From Endoryza sp044226045 (GTDB lineage: Bacteria > Bacteroidota > Bacteroidia > Chitinophagales > Chitinophagaceae): a stretch of DNA of 64,000 nucleotides. A program made the position numbers and the translations under genes. The notes under the pieces were generated by a model. The model saw only the letters and a list, made by a program, of their open reading frames with translations, ran no database searches and was not told the origin of the DNA. The stretch is taken from assembly GCA_044226045.1 (NCBI GenBank), contig JBGAHR010000001.1, positions 62,001-126,000 on the forward strand. Reading direction: 5' to 3'. Of the stretch, positions 1 through 8,421 are shown piece after piece; position 1 is the stretch's first letter, and every line of letters starts with the position of its first letter.

Positions 1-40
1 TATTTGATTGAAAGATGCTTTCATGTATGGAACGATATCA

Positions 41-682
41 TTACAAATGAAATATTTTATCGAAGGGGAAATAATCAATTCTTTCCAGGTCGGCGAAAAT
101 GATACTCGCCTTGCGAAGCGATGCTTCCGCCAGCATTAACTTCATCGCTTTTTGCGAATTGGCCGTATCCAGGTGACTGAAAGGTTCATCGAGCAACAGG
201 AAATCAAACGGCTGCATCAACGAGCGGATGATCGCAATTCTTTGTTGTTCTCCATAAGAACAGGTTTTGGCCAGCCGATCGAGTTTGTTTCCCATTCCCA
301 GTTCTTCGGCCATTTCCTTTATTCTGTCCTGTTGATGAAAAGGATTCAGCTGGCGTTTGATGTCTATATTCTGCAAAACGGTTTGATCCGGAAACAGGCG
401 GAGATCCTGGAACACGATGCTGATTACATTTTGCCTGAGGGATGATTTCTGCTCCACGGTTGACCGGGCGATATCCACTTCCCCCCATTTAATGGTGCCG
501 TTAAAATCTTTGCGCATGCCATACAGGAAAGAGACCAATGAAGTTTTCCCGCTTCCGCTGGGAGCTACGATCTTGATCATTTCTCCTTTGAGAAACAACA
601 GATCTTTTCCCCAGATATCGGAGTGATCCACCCGCGAAGACTCAAAATAAGTAGGTAATATATTTTGGAGGTGAAGCGTCAT
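41..682 (-). CDS. ABC transporter ATP-binding protein, LolD/FtsE-like
   Basis: ATPase subunit of an ABC transporter of the LolD/FtsE/MacB class (213 residues with the start used here). Visible motifs are Walker A (APSGSGKTS), a Q-loop (VFQDLRLFPD), a variant signature (CSYGEQQR in place of LSGGQ) and Walker B plus D-loop (FLLLDEPFSHLD). The usual switch histidine after Walker B is not seen: the strand reads IIFADLERIDYF where most relatives have a VTHD-like sequence. An upstream ATG at 757 overlaps the stop of the preceding gene, but that version would be translated through a strong hairpin at 711-740, so the ATG at 682 is preferred. No permease lies beside it in this window; the MacB-like permease at 22676 is far away. 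The general family is certain. The substrate is unknown, and lipoprotein export or cell division are only family-based guesses. Confidence 0.85.
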   Translation of the reverse strand: MTLHLQNILPTYFESSRVDHSDIWGKDLLFLKGEMIKIVAPSGSGKTSLVSFLYGMRKDFNGTIKWGEVDIARSTVEQKSSLRQNVISIVFQDLRLFPDQTVLQNIDIKRQLNPFHQQDRIKEMAEELGMGNKLDRLAKTCSYGEQQRIAIIRSLMQPFDFLLLDEPFSHLDTANSQKAMKLMLAEASLRKASIIFADLERIDYFPFDKIFHL

Positions 683-710
683 GTCGTGAAGGTAAGGTTT
701 CAGACAGTGA

Positions 711-740
711 AAAGCCACAGTCCTTAAAGGCTGTGGCTTT
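711..740. terminator. Rho-independent terminator hairpin
   Basis: A perfect 10-bp stem (AAAGCCACAG / CTGTGGCTTT) encloses a 10-base loop. It lies just beyond the stop codon of the DUF4836 gene on the minus strand and before the ATPase gene. T runs follow on both strands (TTTT on minus, TTTTT on plus), so it may act in both directions. It argues that the ATPase gene is at least partly uncoupled from the hisS-DUF4836 transcript. Confidence 0.8.
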
Positions 741-756
741 TTATTTCCTGCGAACA

Positions 757-2439
757 TTATTTGTTGGAGGGCTCCGCCTGTGGAGGGGCAATAGTAGTAG
801 CGGAATCTGCTGCTGGTGGCATCACCACACTCTGATCTTTGCTCTTTTTGTATTGAGCCATCTGGTCAACCCATTGGTTGATTTGCTTGAGGCTGTTGGT
901 GTTTTTGTCTACGAGGTTGATTTCAAAGTGGCCGGTGGTTGCACCATCTTTGTAATCTCCTCCCGTCATCCACGCATCCTGCCACATCTTCAATGTTGCT
1001 TCATATTGCGCTTTTTCGTTTTCGCCGGTCATTTCAGCACCTGCTCCTTTGATCAGCTTGTTGATATCAACGTAAATGCCAATGCCGTGATCAGCCAGTC
1101 TGCCGGCAAAAGGAAACTGGTTGCTGGGTCCGGCGAGGAACTTGCTGTTATAGTCTGCCGCATTGGAGGCTACAAACCAGTTTTTGTCGATCTGGTAACT
1201 GATTTCTTTAGTAGCAGCATTGCCTTCCGGCATTTGTGTGGCCAAAGTGGTGATCAGTTTATCGAAAGCGGCTTTGTCATTTACCGAAGTGGCGAAAAGA
1301 ACTTTTACATCGGGTTTGGTGGTAGTGTAAGTGTAAGGTTGTCCACCATTTTCACCACCAATGGATACTTCCTGTTTTTTCACACTGAAGTCAGTTACTG
1401 CGACTATCAGGTCTCCTTTGTTGGCTTTGATGAATTCATCCAGGCTATAGTTTAATTTTTCGATCTGTCCGTTAATCATTCCGTCCACGCCGGCGATCTT
1501 CAACAGTTCTTTCAAGCCTTCAGGAGTATAGTTCATGGCGAATACGGCAGCCACGTCTTTGGAAGGAATTCGGTTGATCATGTCCGCAGAGATCTTTTTC
1601 GGAGGGAACTTCTTCATCAGGCCCGCCATCTTTTCGTTGAGATAGGTCTTTGAATCGAAAGTGATTTTACCGTTTTCGAAGTTGATGACGGAAGCGGAAG
1701 TCTGGCCATTGATGATGTCGCCGATCTTCATCATGCTCAATACTTCTGCACCCAGCATGTTGAAGTATTGCTCATTGTTCATCCATACATGAACATCACC
1801 CGGAGATTTGATCAGGTCTGCGAAACGATCATCGCTGGTCAGGTTGTCTTTGCCAGAGAGGCTAAAAGTTGATTTGGCAAAAGATACCAGGCTGTCTTTC
1901 GGGAAATGAAAAGATTCCCTGGATGCGCCCGGGATGATGCTGGCAGCCATTCCAAGGGGAACATCGATGATGTAGATGAATTTGGTTCCCTGAGTATAAG
2001 CGATCACGCGGTCATTCTGCAAGCTGATTACAAGAGCATCCCCGTCTTTGCTTACGGATGCCTGCGGATCTGTTTTCTTGTTGAATTCTTCAAATGCTTT
2101 CGGATCTTTCAGGGTTCCTTCGAAGCCTACATAACCACCACGCCCCTGTTTTTTTACAAACAGCACCATATTGGCTTTTGTATCGATTCCTGAATTATCG
2201 GGATCGTCCATTAATTTTCTCACCAGCGAGTCGCTTTCGGATTCATAAGCTTCCTTAAACCACCTGGTAGCTTTAATTTCATTCCAGGTAAGCTTACTCG
2301 AAAGCGATGTGTTGTTTAAGTGAAATACAAAGGCAGATTCTTTGGGAACCTGGATACCTGACTTGTCGCCCGATTTACAGGAAATGATGGTGACCATGGC
2401 GGCAAAGGCGATCAACATCAGGAAGGATAATCGTTTCAT
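757..2439 (-). CDS. DUF4836 family lipoprotein
   Basis: A 560-residue predicted lipoprotein. A hydrophobic signal sequence ends in a lipobox (IISC followed by KSGDKSG), so the mature protein should be anchored at Cys21 in the envelope. The body matches the Bacteroidota DUF4836 family as I know it: an early PKESAFVFHLN segment, repeated blocks resembling bacterial substrate-free beta-rich domains, and a GIGIYVDINKLIKG segment near the end. The C-terminus is low-complexity and rich in Pro, Ala and Ser. The biochemical role of the family is not known. It lies 24 bases downstream of hisS on the same strand and ends at a strong terminator, so the phosphatase-hisS-DUF4836 set looks like one transcript. 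Family assignment is from memory of the family pattern. Confidence 0.8.
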   Translation of the reverse strand: MKRLSFLMLIAFAAMVTIISCKSGDKSGIQVPKESAFVFHLNNTSLSSKLTWNEIKATRWFKEAYESESDSLVRKLMDDPDNSGIDTKANMVLFVKKQGRGGYVGFEGTLKDPKAFEEFNKKTDPQASVSKDGDALVISLQNDRVIAYTQGTKFIYIIDVPLGMAASIIPGASRESFHFPKDSLVSFAKSTFSLSGKDNLTSDDRFADLIKSPGDVHVWMNNEQYFNMLGAEVLSMMKIGDIINGQTSASVINFENGKITFDSKTYLNEKMAGLMKKFPPKKISADMINRIPSKDVAAVFAMNYTPEGLKELLKIAGVDGMINGQIEKLNYSLDEFIKANKGDLIVAVTDFSVKKQEVSIGGENGGQPYTYTTTKPDVKVLFATSVNDKAAFDKLITTLATQMPEGNAATKEISYQIDKNWFVASNAADYNSKFLAGPSNQFPFAGRLADHGIGIYVDINKLIKGAGAEMTGENEKAQYEATLKMWQDAWMTGGDYKDGATTGHFEINLVDKNTNSLKQINQWVDQMAQYKKSKDQSVVMPPAADSATTIAPPQAEPSNK

Positions 2440-2463
2440 AATGTGAATGGTTGATTTTCGGGG

Positions 2464-3840
2464 TCAAATAAAAGAAATATTCATGAGATTTGCCATAGGT
2501 TGCGTTTGTTGCTCCCCTTTACGCAAATCTTTTACGATAAAGCTGTTTTCTGCCAGTTCGCGGCTGCCAATAATGATCACAAACGGGATGTTCTTCTTTT
2601 CAGCATATTTGAACTGTTTGTCGAATTTTGCCGGCTCATGGAATAGTTCCGCCCGGACGCCAATCTTCCTCAATTGCTGCATGGCCTTGAAAGCCTGCCC
2701 TGCTTCTTCCTTACCACTATTGAAGAAGAGTACCTGGGTACTTACCTGGAGTTCCGGCGGAAACAGTTTCAATTCTTCCATCACATCATAGATACGATCC
2801 AGCCCAAACGAAATACCCACTCCCGGAATGCCACTGACGCCGAATAACCCGGTCAGGTCGTCATATCGACCGCCTCCGCCGATACTGCCCATTTTCACGG
2901 CGGCCGGGGCCTTCGCTTCGAAGATCGCGCCTGTATAATAGTTCAGTCCGCGCGCAAGGGTGAGGTCAAATGTGCAGGAGGTGCCGTTCGCTTCGCAAGC
3001 GGTCAGTATGTAGTCGATGTCCGACAGGCCTTCCTGTCCGATGGCGATCGAAGACAGCAGATCTCTCGCTTTTGTAATTTTTTCCTGGTTGCTTCCGTCT
3101 ATTTGCAAATAGTTGCGAATGGTTTCAACCTGTTGATCCGTTAATCCGCGTTCTTTCAATTCGGCTTCTACTTTGTCCAGTCCGATCTTATCGAGTTTAT
3201 CTATGGCAATGGTGATGTCTACCAGTTTGTCAGGCCCGCCACATCGTTCTGCCAGTGCCGCCAGGATCTTTCTTGAGTTGAGCCGGATATCGAACCCAAC
3301 CATTCCCAGACGTGTAAAGCATTCGTGATAAATGGACGCCAGTTCCACTTCATTCAATAAAGAAGTGCTGCCCACCACATCGGCATCGCATTGATAGAAT
3401 TCACGGTATCTTCCTTTCTGAGGTCTGTCGGCTCTCCATACCGGTTGCACCTGGTATCTTTTAAACGGGAATGCCAGTTGGGCGTGATTCATCGCCACGT
3501 ATCTGGCAAAAGGAATGGTGAGGTCGTATCGGAGGGCTCGTTCTGTCAATTCAGGATCATTTTTCCCCTGCAATACTTTTTCAAAGGCCGCTCTTGATTT
3601 TTCGATATGATCCGGATGACCGAGACCGTTATTAAGTATCTTGAAAATCAGTTTGTCTCCTTCTTCGCCGTATTTCCCCATCAGTGTTTCCAGGTTTTCC
3701 ATGGCCGGTGTTTCAATGGGTTGAAAACCGTACAATTCAAAAACCGATCTGATGGTTTGAATGATGTAGTTTCTTTTTCTTACCACTTCTGGTCCGAAAT
3801 CACGTGTTCCCTGGGGAAGTGATACTTTGGGTTTAGCCAT
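2464..3840 (-). CDS. hisS: Histidyl-tRNA synthetase
   Basis: Class II aminoacyl-tRNA synthetase that charges tRNA-His in the cytoplasm (458 residues, usual length). The start MAKPKVSLPQGTRDF contains the typical PxGTRDFxP opening. Motif 2 is seen as QPVWRADRPQKGRYREFYQCD. The histidine-specific motifs LARGLNYYTGAIFE and GGGGRYDDLTGLFG follow, then motif 3 (GVGISFGLDRI). The C-terminal anticodon-binding domain starts near residue 360 (QVLFFNSGKEEAGQAF). It lies 17 bases downstream of the phosphatase gene and 24 bases upstream of the DUF4836 gene. Nothing is unusual and the assignment is secure. Confidence 0.97.
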   Translation of the reverse strand: MAKPKVSLPQGTRDFGPEVVRKRNYIIQTIRSVFELYGFQPIETPAMENLETLMGKYGEEGDKLIFKILNNGLGHPDHIEKSRAAFEKVLQGKNDPELTERALRYDLTIPFARYVAMNHAQLAFPFKRYQVQPVWRADRPQKGRYREFYQCDADVVGSTSLLNEVELASIYHECFTRLGMVGFDIRLNSRKILAALAERCGGPDKLVDITIAIDKLDKIGLDKVEAELKERGLTDQQVETIRNYLQIDGSNQEKITKARDLLSSIAIGQEGLSDIDYILTACEANGTSCTFDLTLARGLNYYTGAIFEAKAPAAVKMGSIGGGGRYDDLTGLFGVSGIPGVGISFGLDRIYDVMEELKLFPPELQVSTQVLFFNSGKEEAGQAFKAMQQLRKIGVRAELFHEPAKFDKQFKYAEKKNIPFVIIIGSRELAENSFIVKDLRKGEQQTQPMANLMNISFI

Positions 3841-3857
3841 TGCTGTGAAATGATTTT

Positions 3858-4331
3858 TTATGCGGTTTTAGGATGTGTTTGATAGTTTGTAATGATGGCA
3901 TCACAGGCTTTTGAAATCATATCAAAAACTTCATGATAACCGGGTTCCGGTCCATACCAGGGATCCGGAACTTCCCTGTTTTCGCCGGGATACATTTCAT
4001 TCAGGAGAAGATCAACTTTCATTGGGTCGAAATGTTTTCCACCGATTCTTTTCATGTCGTCAATCACGTCTTCAGACATGGCATAGATCCGGTCGAATGA
4101 AACAAAATCAGCATTGTTGATTTTTCTTGAACGCTGCTGACCGATTTCAATTCCATTGAGTTTGGCTACCTTTTGCGACAGGTGATGCGGTGGTTCGCCA
4201 TTGTGATATCCATTGGTGCCCGCACTTTCCACCACCCAGTTCAGCCCGGCTTCGTGTGCCTTTTGCTGCAGGATTCCTTCTGCCAGCGGACTACGGCAGA
4301 TATTACCCAGGCAGACCATCAGTATTTTCAT
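3858..4331 (-). CDS. Low-molecular-weight protein-tyrosine-phosphatase
   Basis: Cytoplasmic LMW phosphotyrosine phosphatase or arsenate-reductase-fold enzyme of 157 residues, the usual family length. The P-loop is at the very N-terminus: MKILMVCLGNICRSPLAEG, with nucleophile Cys7, Arg13 and Ser14 in the C-x5-R-S pattern. The general-acid DPW motif is present near residue 125 (VPDPWYG). Together these point to an active tyrosine phosphatase rather than an ArsC-type reductase. It is the first gene of the minus-strand group and is divergent from the tonB paralogue at 4478; the 146-base gap between them should hold both promoters. The substrate cannot be told from the sequence, and no tyrosine kinase or capsule gene is nearby. 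Confidence 0.92.
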   Translation of the reverse strand: MKILMVCLGNICRSPLAEGILQQKAHEAGLNWVVESAGTNGYHNGEPPHHLSQKVAKLNGIEIGQQRSRKINNADFVSFDRIYAMSEDVIDDMKRIGGKHFDPMKVDLLLNEMYPGENREVPDPWYGPEPGYHEVFDMISKACDAIITNYQTHPKTA

Positions 4332-4477
4332 GCCGCGAAATTACGTTTTTGGCAGTTTAATCGACCGGCTGATTATGCATGAACCGGTAAGCCGGACTTA
4401 TGGAAAGAAATCAGTTTCTGCATCTTAGAAAACAAACTTGCGCGAGTTTCATTTTCGAACTTTTAAAACTGTTCAAC

Positions 4478-5290
4478 ATGAAACCAGATACTATTCTACG
4501 AAGCGATTTACTCGATATTATTTTCGAGGGAAGAAACAAGGATTACGGCGCTTACCTGCTCAGGAAAGGATATGGCCGTCGGTTATGGTTCTCCCTGACA
4601 GGTATGATGACGATCCTTTTATTGTTCTTTGCCGGATGGTACTGGAGTACTGCTATGGACAGGTCGGAGAAACTGATGGGAATTGTTGACAGGAAGGATG
4701 TGTCATTAAGCAGGGTAGATATTATACCGCCCGTACTGCCGCCCCCCACAACTCCCCCCGCGAAACCTCCTGTTGCCTCTGTTCAATATACGAAACCGGT
4801 CCTTGTAAAAGAGGAAGTGCCTCCCATGGCTGAGATCAGTGAACTGGATAAAGATGTTCAGATTTCAACCGAAACCCATGAAGGTATTCCCCCATCCACC
4901 GTTGCCGATCCAGCGCCCCCCGCAGATTTGGTCGCTGCACCCGTACCACCCGTGCCCGAGGAAACAGCCATTTTGAACAGGGCCGATGTGATGCCTTCTT
5001 TCCCCGGTGGTAATGAAGCGTTGAAAAGATTTCTGTTGAAGAATCTCCGGTTTGATTTTGCAGACCAGGAACCGGGTAGCAGACTGGAGATAAGATGCCG
5101 GTTTGTGGTGGATAAGTCGGGTAATGTTACCAATGCCGAGATTGTGAAAAGTGCCGGAAGAAATGATTACGACAAAGAAGTTATACGGGTGGTCGGAAAA
5201 ATGCCTGTCTGGACACCCGGTCTTCAATACGGCAAACAGGTATCGGTATATTTTACATTGCCTGTAGTTGTTGAAATACCTGAGCAATAA
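4478..5290 (+). CDS. TonB family energy transducer (paralogue 1)
   Basis: Inner-membrane-anchored TonB-like protein of 270 residues. The start at 4478 is chosen because MKPDTILRSDLLDIIFEGRNKDYGAY aligns with the start of the second paralogue at 30434 (its motif ADILDIIFEGRNKEYGAY); upstream in-frame codons would add an unrelated 26 residues. One transmembrane helix (about residues 32-55) is followed by a Pro-rich periplasmic linker (PPVLPPPTTPPAKPP) and a C-terminal TonB domain starting at the PSFPGGNEALKRFL motif. TonB carries energy from the ExbB/ExbD motor to outer-membrane receptors. No exbB or exbD is adjacent; the set at 28215-30377 may serve both paralogues. It probably heads an operon with the next three genes. 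Confidence 0.88.
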   Translation: MKPDTILRSDLLDIIFEGRNKDYGAYLLRKGYGRRLWFSLTGMMTILLLFFAGWYWSTAMDRSEKLMGIVDRKDVSLSRVDIIPPVLPPPTTPPAKPPVASVQYTKPVLVKEEVPPMAEISELDKDVQISTETHEGIPPSTVADPAPPADLVAAPVPPVPEETAILNRADVMPSFPGGNEALKRFLLKNLRFDFADQEPGSRLEIRCRFVVDKSGNVTNAEIVKSAGRNDYDKEVIRVVGKMPVWTPGLQYGKQVSVYFTLPVVVEIPEQ

Positions 5291-5397
5291 CGCAATGCAA
5301 TCGATTTACCGCTGGTATAATTTTTTAAATTACGGATAGAGGCAGATTTCTTTTTCAGGTAAATGACCTATCTTGCCCGTATCCCAAAACACTGGAA

Positions 5398-5634
5398 ATG
5401 TCGAATGATTTTGAAGAAAAAAGACGTAAGGCGTATACCGGAAGAAGGTCTATAATGGACATTGGGATGGGGGTTGTCATTGCCGGATTCGGGGTGTTCT
5501 TTGCCCTGGCGGATAAGCTGGGTATGAAGCTATCCGGTGAACCCACACTCAGGTATGTATTTGCAGGCATGTGTTTATTGTATGGTTTTTTCCGGATCTA
5601 CCGGGGATACAAGAAAAATTACTACAGAGAATGA
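5398..5634 (+). CDS. Small two-helix membrane protein
   Basis: A 78-residue protein with a charged N-terminus (SNDFEEKRRKAY) and two predicted transmembrane helices (about residues 20-40, GMGVVIAGFGVFFALA, and 50-66, YVFAGMCLLYGFF), ending in a basic tail (RIYRGYKKNYYRE). Its stop codon overlaps the start of the PstS-like gene (ATGA at 5631-5634), a sign of translational coupling. Small membrane proteins in this position are common in Bacteroidota TonB-PstS clusters; their role is unknown to me. The reading frame is supported by hydrophobicity, spacing and coupling, not by a recognised family. Confidence 0.75.
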   Translation: MSNDFEEKRRKAYTGRRSIMDIGMGVVIAGFGVFFALADKLGMKLSGEPTLRYVFAGMCLLYGFFRIYRGYKKNYYRE

Positions 5635-6572
5635 AGAAATATATTTTTCGGTTGCTTGTTCATCAAAAGCTCTTTTTTCTTTTCATCGCATTGCTACTTT
5701 TTTCACAGAGCTGCAAGAACAAGAATGTAAAGGATACCCGCTCCACACTTACAACGGGTACTATTTATGTCAGCGCTGATGAATCCTTTAAACCTGTTAT
5801 CGATTCCCAAATACAGGTATTCGAATCACAGCATCCCGATGCACATATTGTTGTCAGGTACAAACCCGAGGCAGATTGTCTGCGGGATCTTGAAGTAGAC
5901 AGTATTTCAATGGTTATTGTTACACGCGGCTTAACAGAGAAGGAACAGGATAATTTCAAAAAATCACTGAGCTATGTTCCCAGTTTTGGTATTCTTGCCT
6001 GGGATGCGATTGCTGTGATCACCAATATTAAATCTCCCGACTCATTATTTACCATGCAGGATATCCGCTCTATGCTGAAAGGAACCAGCGGGTACAAGTA
6101 TAAAGTTGTAATGGATGGCACCAAATCTACCAGCGCGGTACGATTTGTGGTAGATTCTTTGCTGCAAGGACAGCAACCCAGTGGAAGCACACAGGGCGCC
6201 AATGGTAGCCAGGCCGTGATCGATTATGTGAGTAATAATGCTGATGCAATCGGATTGATCGGTGTTAGCTGGATTGGTAATAAAGACGATACCCAACAGG
6301 TCAGCTTTCTTAAAAAAGTAAATCTGGCTGCCCTGGAATGCGCAGGTTGTACAAAAGGCCCATATGTAAAGCCCTATCAGGCAAATATTTATAATGGTCG
6401 TTACCCCATGCTCCGACCGCTCTATTATGTTTTAAAAGAAAATTATGATGGCCTTGGCAGCGGCTTTCGAAATTTTCTCATCTACGAGAAAGGACAGCGG
6501 ATCTTTTACAGGTCTTACCTGTTGCCGGCACGCCAGAGACCGGATATTAAAAAGATTGACATAACCGAGTAA
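5631..6572 (+). CDS. PstS-like phosphate/anion-binding lipoprotein
   Basis: Periplasmic substrate-binding lipoprotein of 313 residues related to PstS. The ATG at 5631 overlaps the stop of the upstream gene and starts a basic, hydrophobic signal ending in a lipobox (LLLFSQSC-KNKN). The PBP-like fold is indicated by TIYVSADESFKPVIDSQI near the mature N-terminus, the SMVIVTRGLTEKE strand and the later DGTKSTSAVRFVVDSLL segment, which corresponds to the phosphate-loop region of PstS. No PstA, PstB or PstC is nearby. In Bacteroidota such proteins commonly accompany exbB/exbD/tonB/TPR clusters and may have a role outside classical phosphate uptake; that is inference. The next gene, a TPR protein, starts 45 bases downstream. 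Confidence 0.8.
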   Translation: MKKYIFRLLVHQKLFFLFIALLLFSQSCKNKNVKDTRSTLTTGTIYVSADESFKPVIDSQIQVFESQHPDAHIVVRYKPEADCLRDLEVDSISMVIVTRGLTEKEQDNFKKSLSYVPSFGILAWDAIAVITNIKSPDSLFTMQDIRSMLKGTSGYKYKVVMDGTKSTSAVRFVVDSLLQGQQPSGSTQGANGSQAVIDYVSNNADAIGLIGVSWIGNKDDTQQVSFLKKVNLAALECAGCTKGPYVKPYQANIYNGRYPMLRPLYYVLKENYDGLGSGFRNFLIYEKGQRIFYRSYLLPARQRPDIKKIDITE

Positions 6573-6591
6573 AAACGTTTTTATACATTTA

Positions 6592-6617
6592 CAAACACTA
6601 AAAACAAGCAATCGCAA
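6592..6617 (+). promoter_or_regulatory. A-rich leader shared with exbB
   Basis: The 21 bases at 6592-6612, just before the TPR gene start, match the leader of exbB at 28193-28213 with a single difference; the shared core is CAAACACTAAAAACAA. A TATACATTTA element lies immediately upstream and could be the -7 box of a Bacteroidota promoter. Because Bacteroidota rely on A-rich leaders more than on Shine-Dalgarno pairing, this may be a translation-enhancing leader. Confidence 0.45.
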
Positions 6618-8291
6618 ATGAAGCGTTTATTCAGTTTAGTAGCAGGAGTTGTAGTAGCAGGCAACTTCCTTTTTGCCCAGAGTGTTGACCAGGGCAGAAA
6701 GTTTTTTTACTATGAGCGATACAAGAGTGCCAAGGAGACCTTCGAGAAAGTACTGGCCGCAAATCCGAATGACCTGAATGCTGTGTACTGGCTTGGACAA
6801 ACGCTGATCGAGATGAAGGACTCTGTTGCTGCAAAAGATCTTTATTCAAAGACGCTGCAGCAAAATGGAAACGCGCCGCTCTTGCTTGCCGGAATGGGAC
6901 AGATAGAATTAATGGAAGGAAAAACAAGCGATGCGCGTCAGAGATTTGAAACAGCCCTGGGACTTACCAAAAACAAAGACATCAATGTTATCAATGCCGT
7001 GGGTACCGCTAATGTAAGAGCGCGCAAGGGTGATGCAACCTACGCTATTGAAAAACTCAACCTGGCTACTCAACTGAAGGATTTCAAAAACCCGGATACT
7101 TATATTATTCTTGGAAATGCCTATCGTAAGTTAATCGACGGAGGTAATGCCGTTACTTCCTTTAATAAGGCCTTTGCGCTGGACTCGCGCCTCGCTGCTG
7201 CCAAATATTATATCGGAAAAGTTTACCTAACCCAGCAAAATAAAGAATACCTGTTGCAGGCATTTGAGGAAGCGGTTAAAATTGATCCGGCCTATGCTCC
7301 GGCTTATTTCGAACTGTTTTATTACTGGTATCCCCGCGATGTAAACAAAGCGGCCGTTTACCTGGAGCAGTATACCGCCAACATGGATCAGGGTCCGGAA
7401 GTGGAGTACCTGAAAACAGACTTCCTGTATGCTTCCGCCAAGTTTGCAGAAGCCAGGGAGAAAGCCAAATCGCTGATTGCGCAGTTTGGCGATAAAGTAG
7501 CCCCCCGTATGTATCGCCTGGTTGCTTATGCATCGGACACCACCGGAGACCTCCCGGGTGCCAAGCAGGCCATGACCACCTTCCTGTCTAAAGCGGAGCC
7601 GGAAGACATTCTTGCAGCTGACTATGAAGAACTGGCTAATATTAATTCTAAGATGCCGGGAAGCGAGAATGAAGCCTTTGCAGCCTTGCAAACAGCGATC
7701 GACAAAGACACTCTCATTGAAAACAAAGTAAAATACATCAACAGGGGCGCTGCGCTTGCGAAGAAAATGGGCAATCGTAATGAAGAAGCTGTATGGCTGG
7801 GTAAAGCCTATGCCATTAAAAAGAACCCGAATCAGAATGACCTTTACAACTGGGGCCTTTCTAATTACCAGGCCGGAAACTATGTAACTGCCGACAGTAT
7901 CTTCTGTGGTTTGTACCAGTCAAAATACCCCAATGAAATATTTGGCTATCTCTGGTGTGCCAGAAGTAAACAGGCCCAGGATGATTCTACGAATTCCAAA
8001 GGGTTGGCGGTAGATGCCTACAAGATGCTGGCCGAAAAAGCCCGTCAGATCGATTCAGTCAAATACAAATCCCAGGCGATCTCTTCCTATTTCTTCCTGG
8101 TACAGTGGTATAATGATGTGGCCAAAGACAAAGCAACCGCCATCCAGTACCTCGACAAAGTACTGGAAGTAGATCCGGCCAATGCAGATGCGGAAAGAAT
8201 CAAGAAAATCCTGACACAGCCGCCTGCCAGGCCTACTCCGCCCGCCCGGCCAAAAACCGGCGGAACGAAAAACGGAGCCCCGGCACGCTAG
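6618..8291 (+). CDS. Secreted TPR-repeat protein
   Basis: A 557-residue periplasmic or envelope protein. A signal peptide is clear (MKRLFSLVAGVVVAGNFLFAQ, cleavage after about residue 20). The rest is mostly TPR-type helical repeats; examples are the segments starting YERYKSAKETFEKVLAANPND (residues 30-50), DTYIILGNAYRKLIDGG and AFEEAVKIDPAYAPAYFELF. The C-terminus is Pro/Ala-rich (PPARPTPPARPKTG). TPR proteins are scaffolds, and its position at the end of a TonB/PstS-like cluster suggests a role near the Ton machinery, as seen in many Bacteroidota genomes. A strong terminator follows at 8321. No enzymatic motif is visible. Confidence 0.85.
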   Translation: MKRLFSLVAGVVVAGNFLFAQSVDQGRKFFYYERYKSAKETFEKVLAANPNDLNAVYWLGQTLIEMKDSVAAKDLYSKTLQQNGNAPLLLAGMGQIELMEGKTSDARQRFETALGLTKNKDINVINAVGTANVRARKGDATYAIEKLNLATQLKDFKNPDTYIILGNAYRKLIDGGNAVTSFNKAFALDSRLAAAKYYIGKVYLTQQNKEYLLQAFEEAVKIDPAYAPAYFELFYYWYPRDVNKAAVYLEQYTANMDQGPEVEYLKTDFLYASAKFAEAREKAKSLIAQFGDKVAPRMYRLVAYASDTTGDLPGAKQAMTTFLSKAEPEDILAADYEELANINSKMPGSENEAFAALQTAIDKDTLIENKVKYINRGAALAKKMGNRNEEAVWLGKAYAIKKNPNQNDLYNWGLSNYQAGNYVTADSIFCGLYQSKYPNEIFGYLWCARSKQAQDDSTNSKGLAVDAYKMLAEKARQIDSVKYKSQAISSYFFLVQWYNDVAKDKATAIQYLDKVLEVDPANADAERIKKILTQPPARPTPPARPKTGGTKNGAPAR

Positions 8292-8320
8292 TGCTATAAA
8301 ATACTTGCAAACAATATGTA

Positions 8321-8350
8321 AATCCCCTCATAGAGCATGAGGGGATTTTT
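8321..8350 (+). terminator. Rho-independent terminator
   Basis: A perfect 11-bp stem (AATCCCCTCAT / ATGAGGGGATT) with a 5-base loop (AGAGC) is followed by a T run. It closes the TonB-PstS-TPR unit and separates it from the nuo operon. Confidence 0.9.
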
Positions 8351-8421
8351 ACTTATTTACCCCTTTACGATTGTTTTTCAGGGTAGCTACCTTATTTTTG
8401 CCCCCAAATTCAGAAAGGTGT

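Noticed and set aside
683..757. Upstream start codon for the LolD-like ATPase (TAATG overlap with the DUF4836 stop)
   Set aside because: Would require translation through a strong terminator hairpin, and the added 25 residues do not resemble ABC ATPase N-termini. Kept only as an alternative.
733..1455. 240-codon plus-strand frame opposite the DUF4836 gene
   Set aside because: Overlaps a well-supported lipoprotein gene and its terminator; the translated sequence shows no family pattern.
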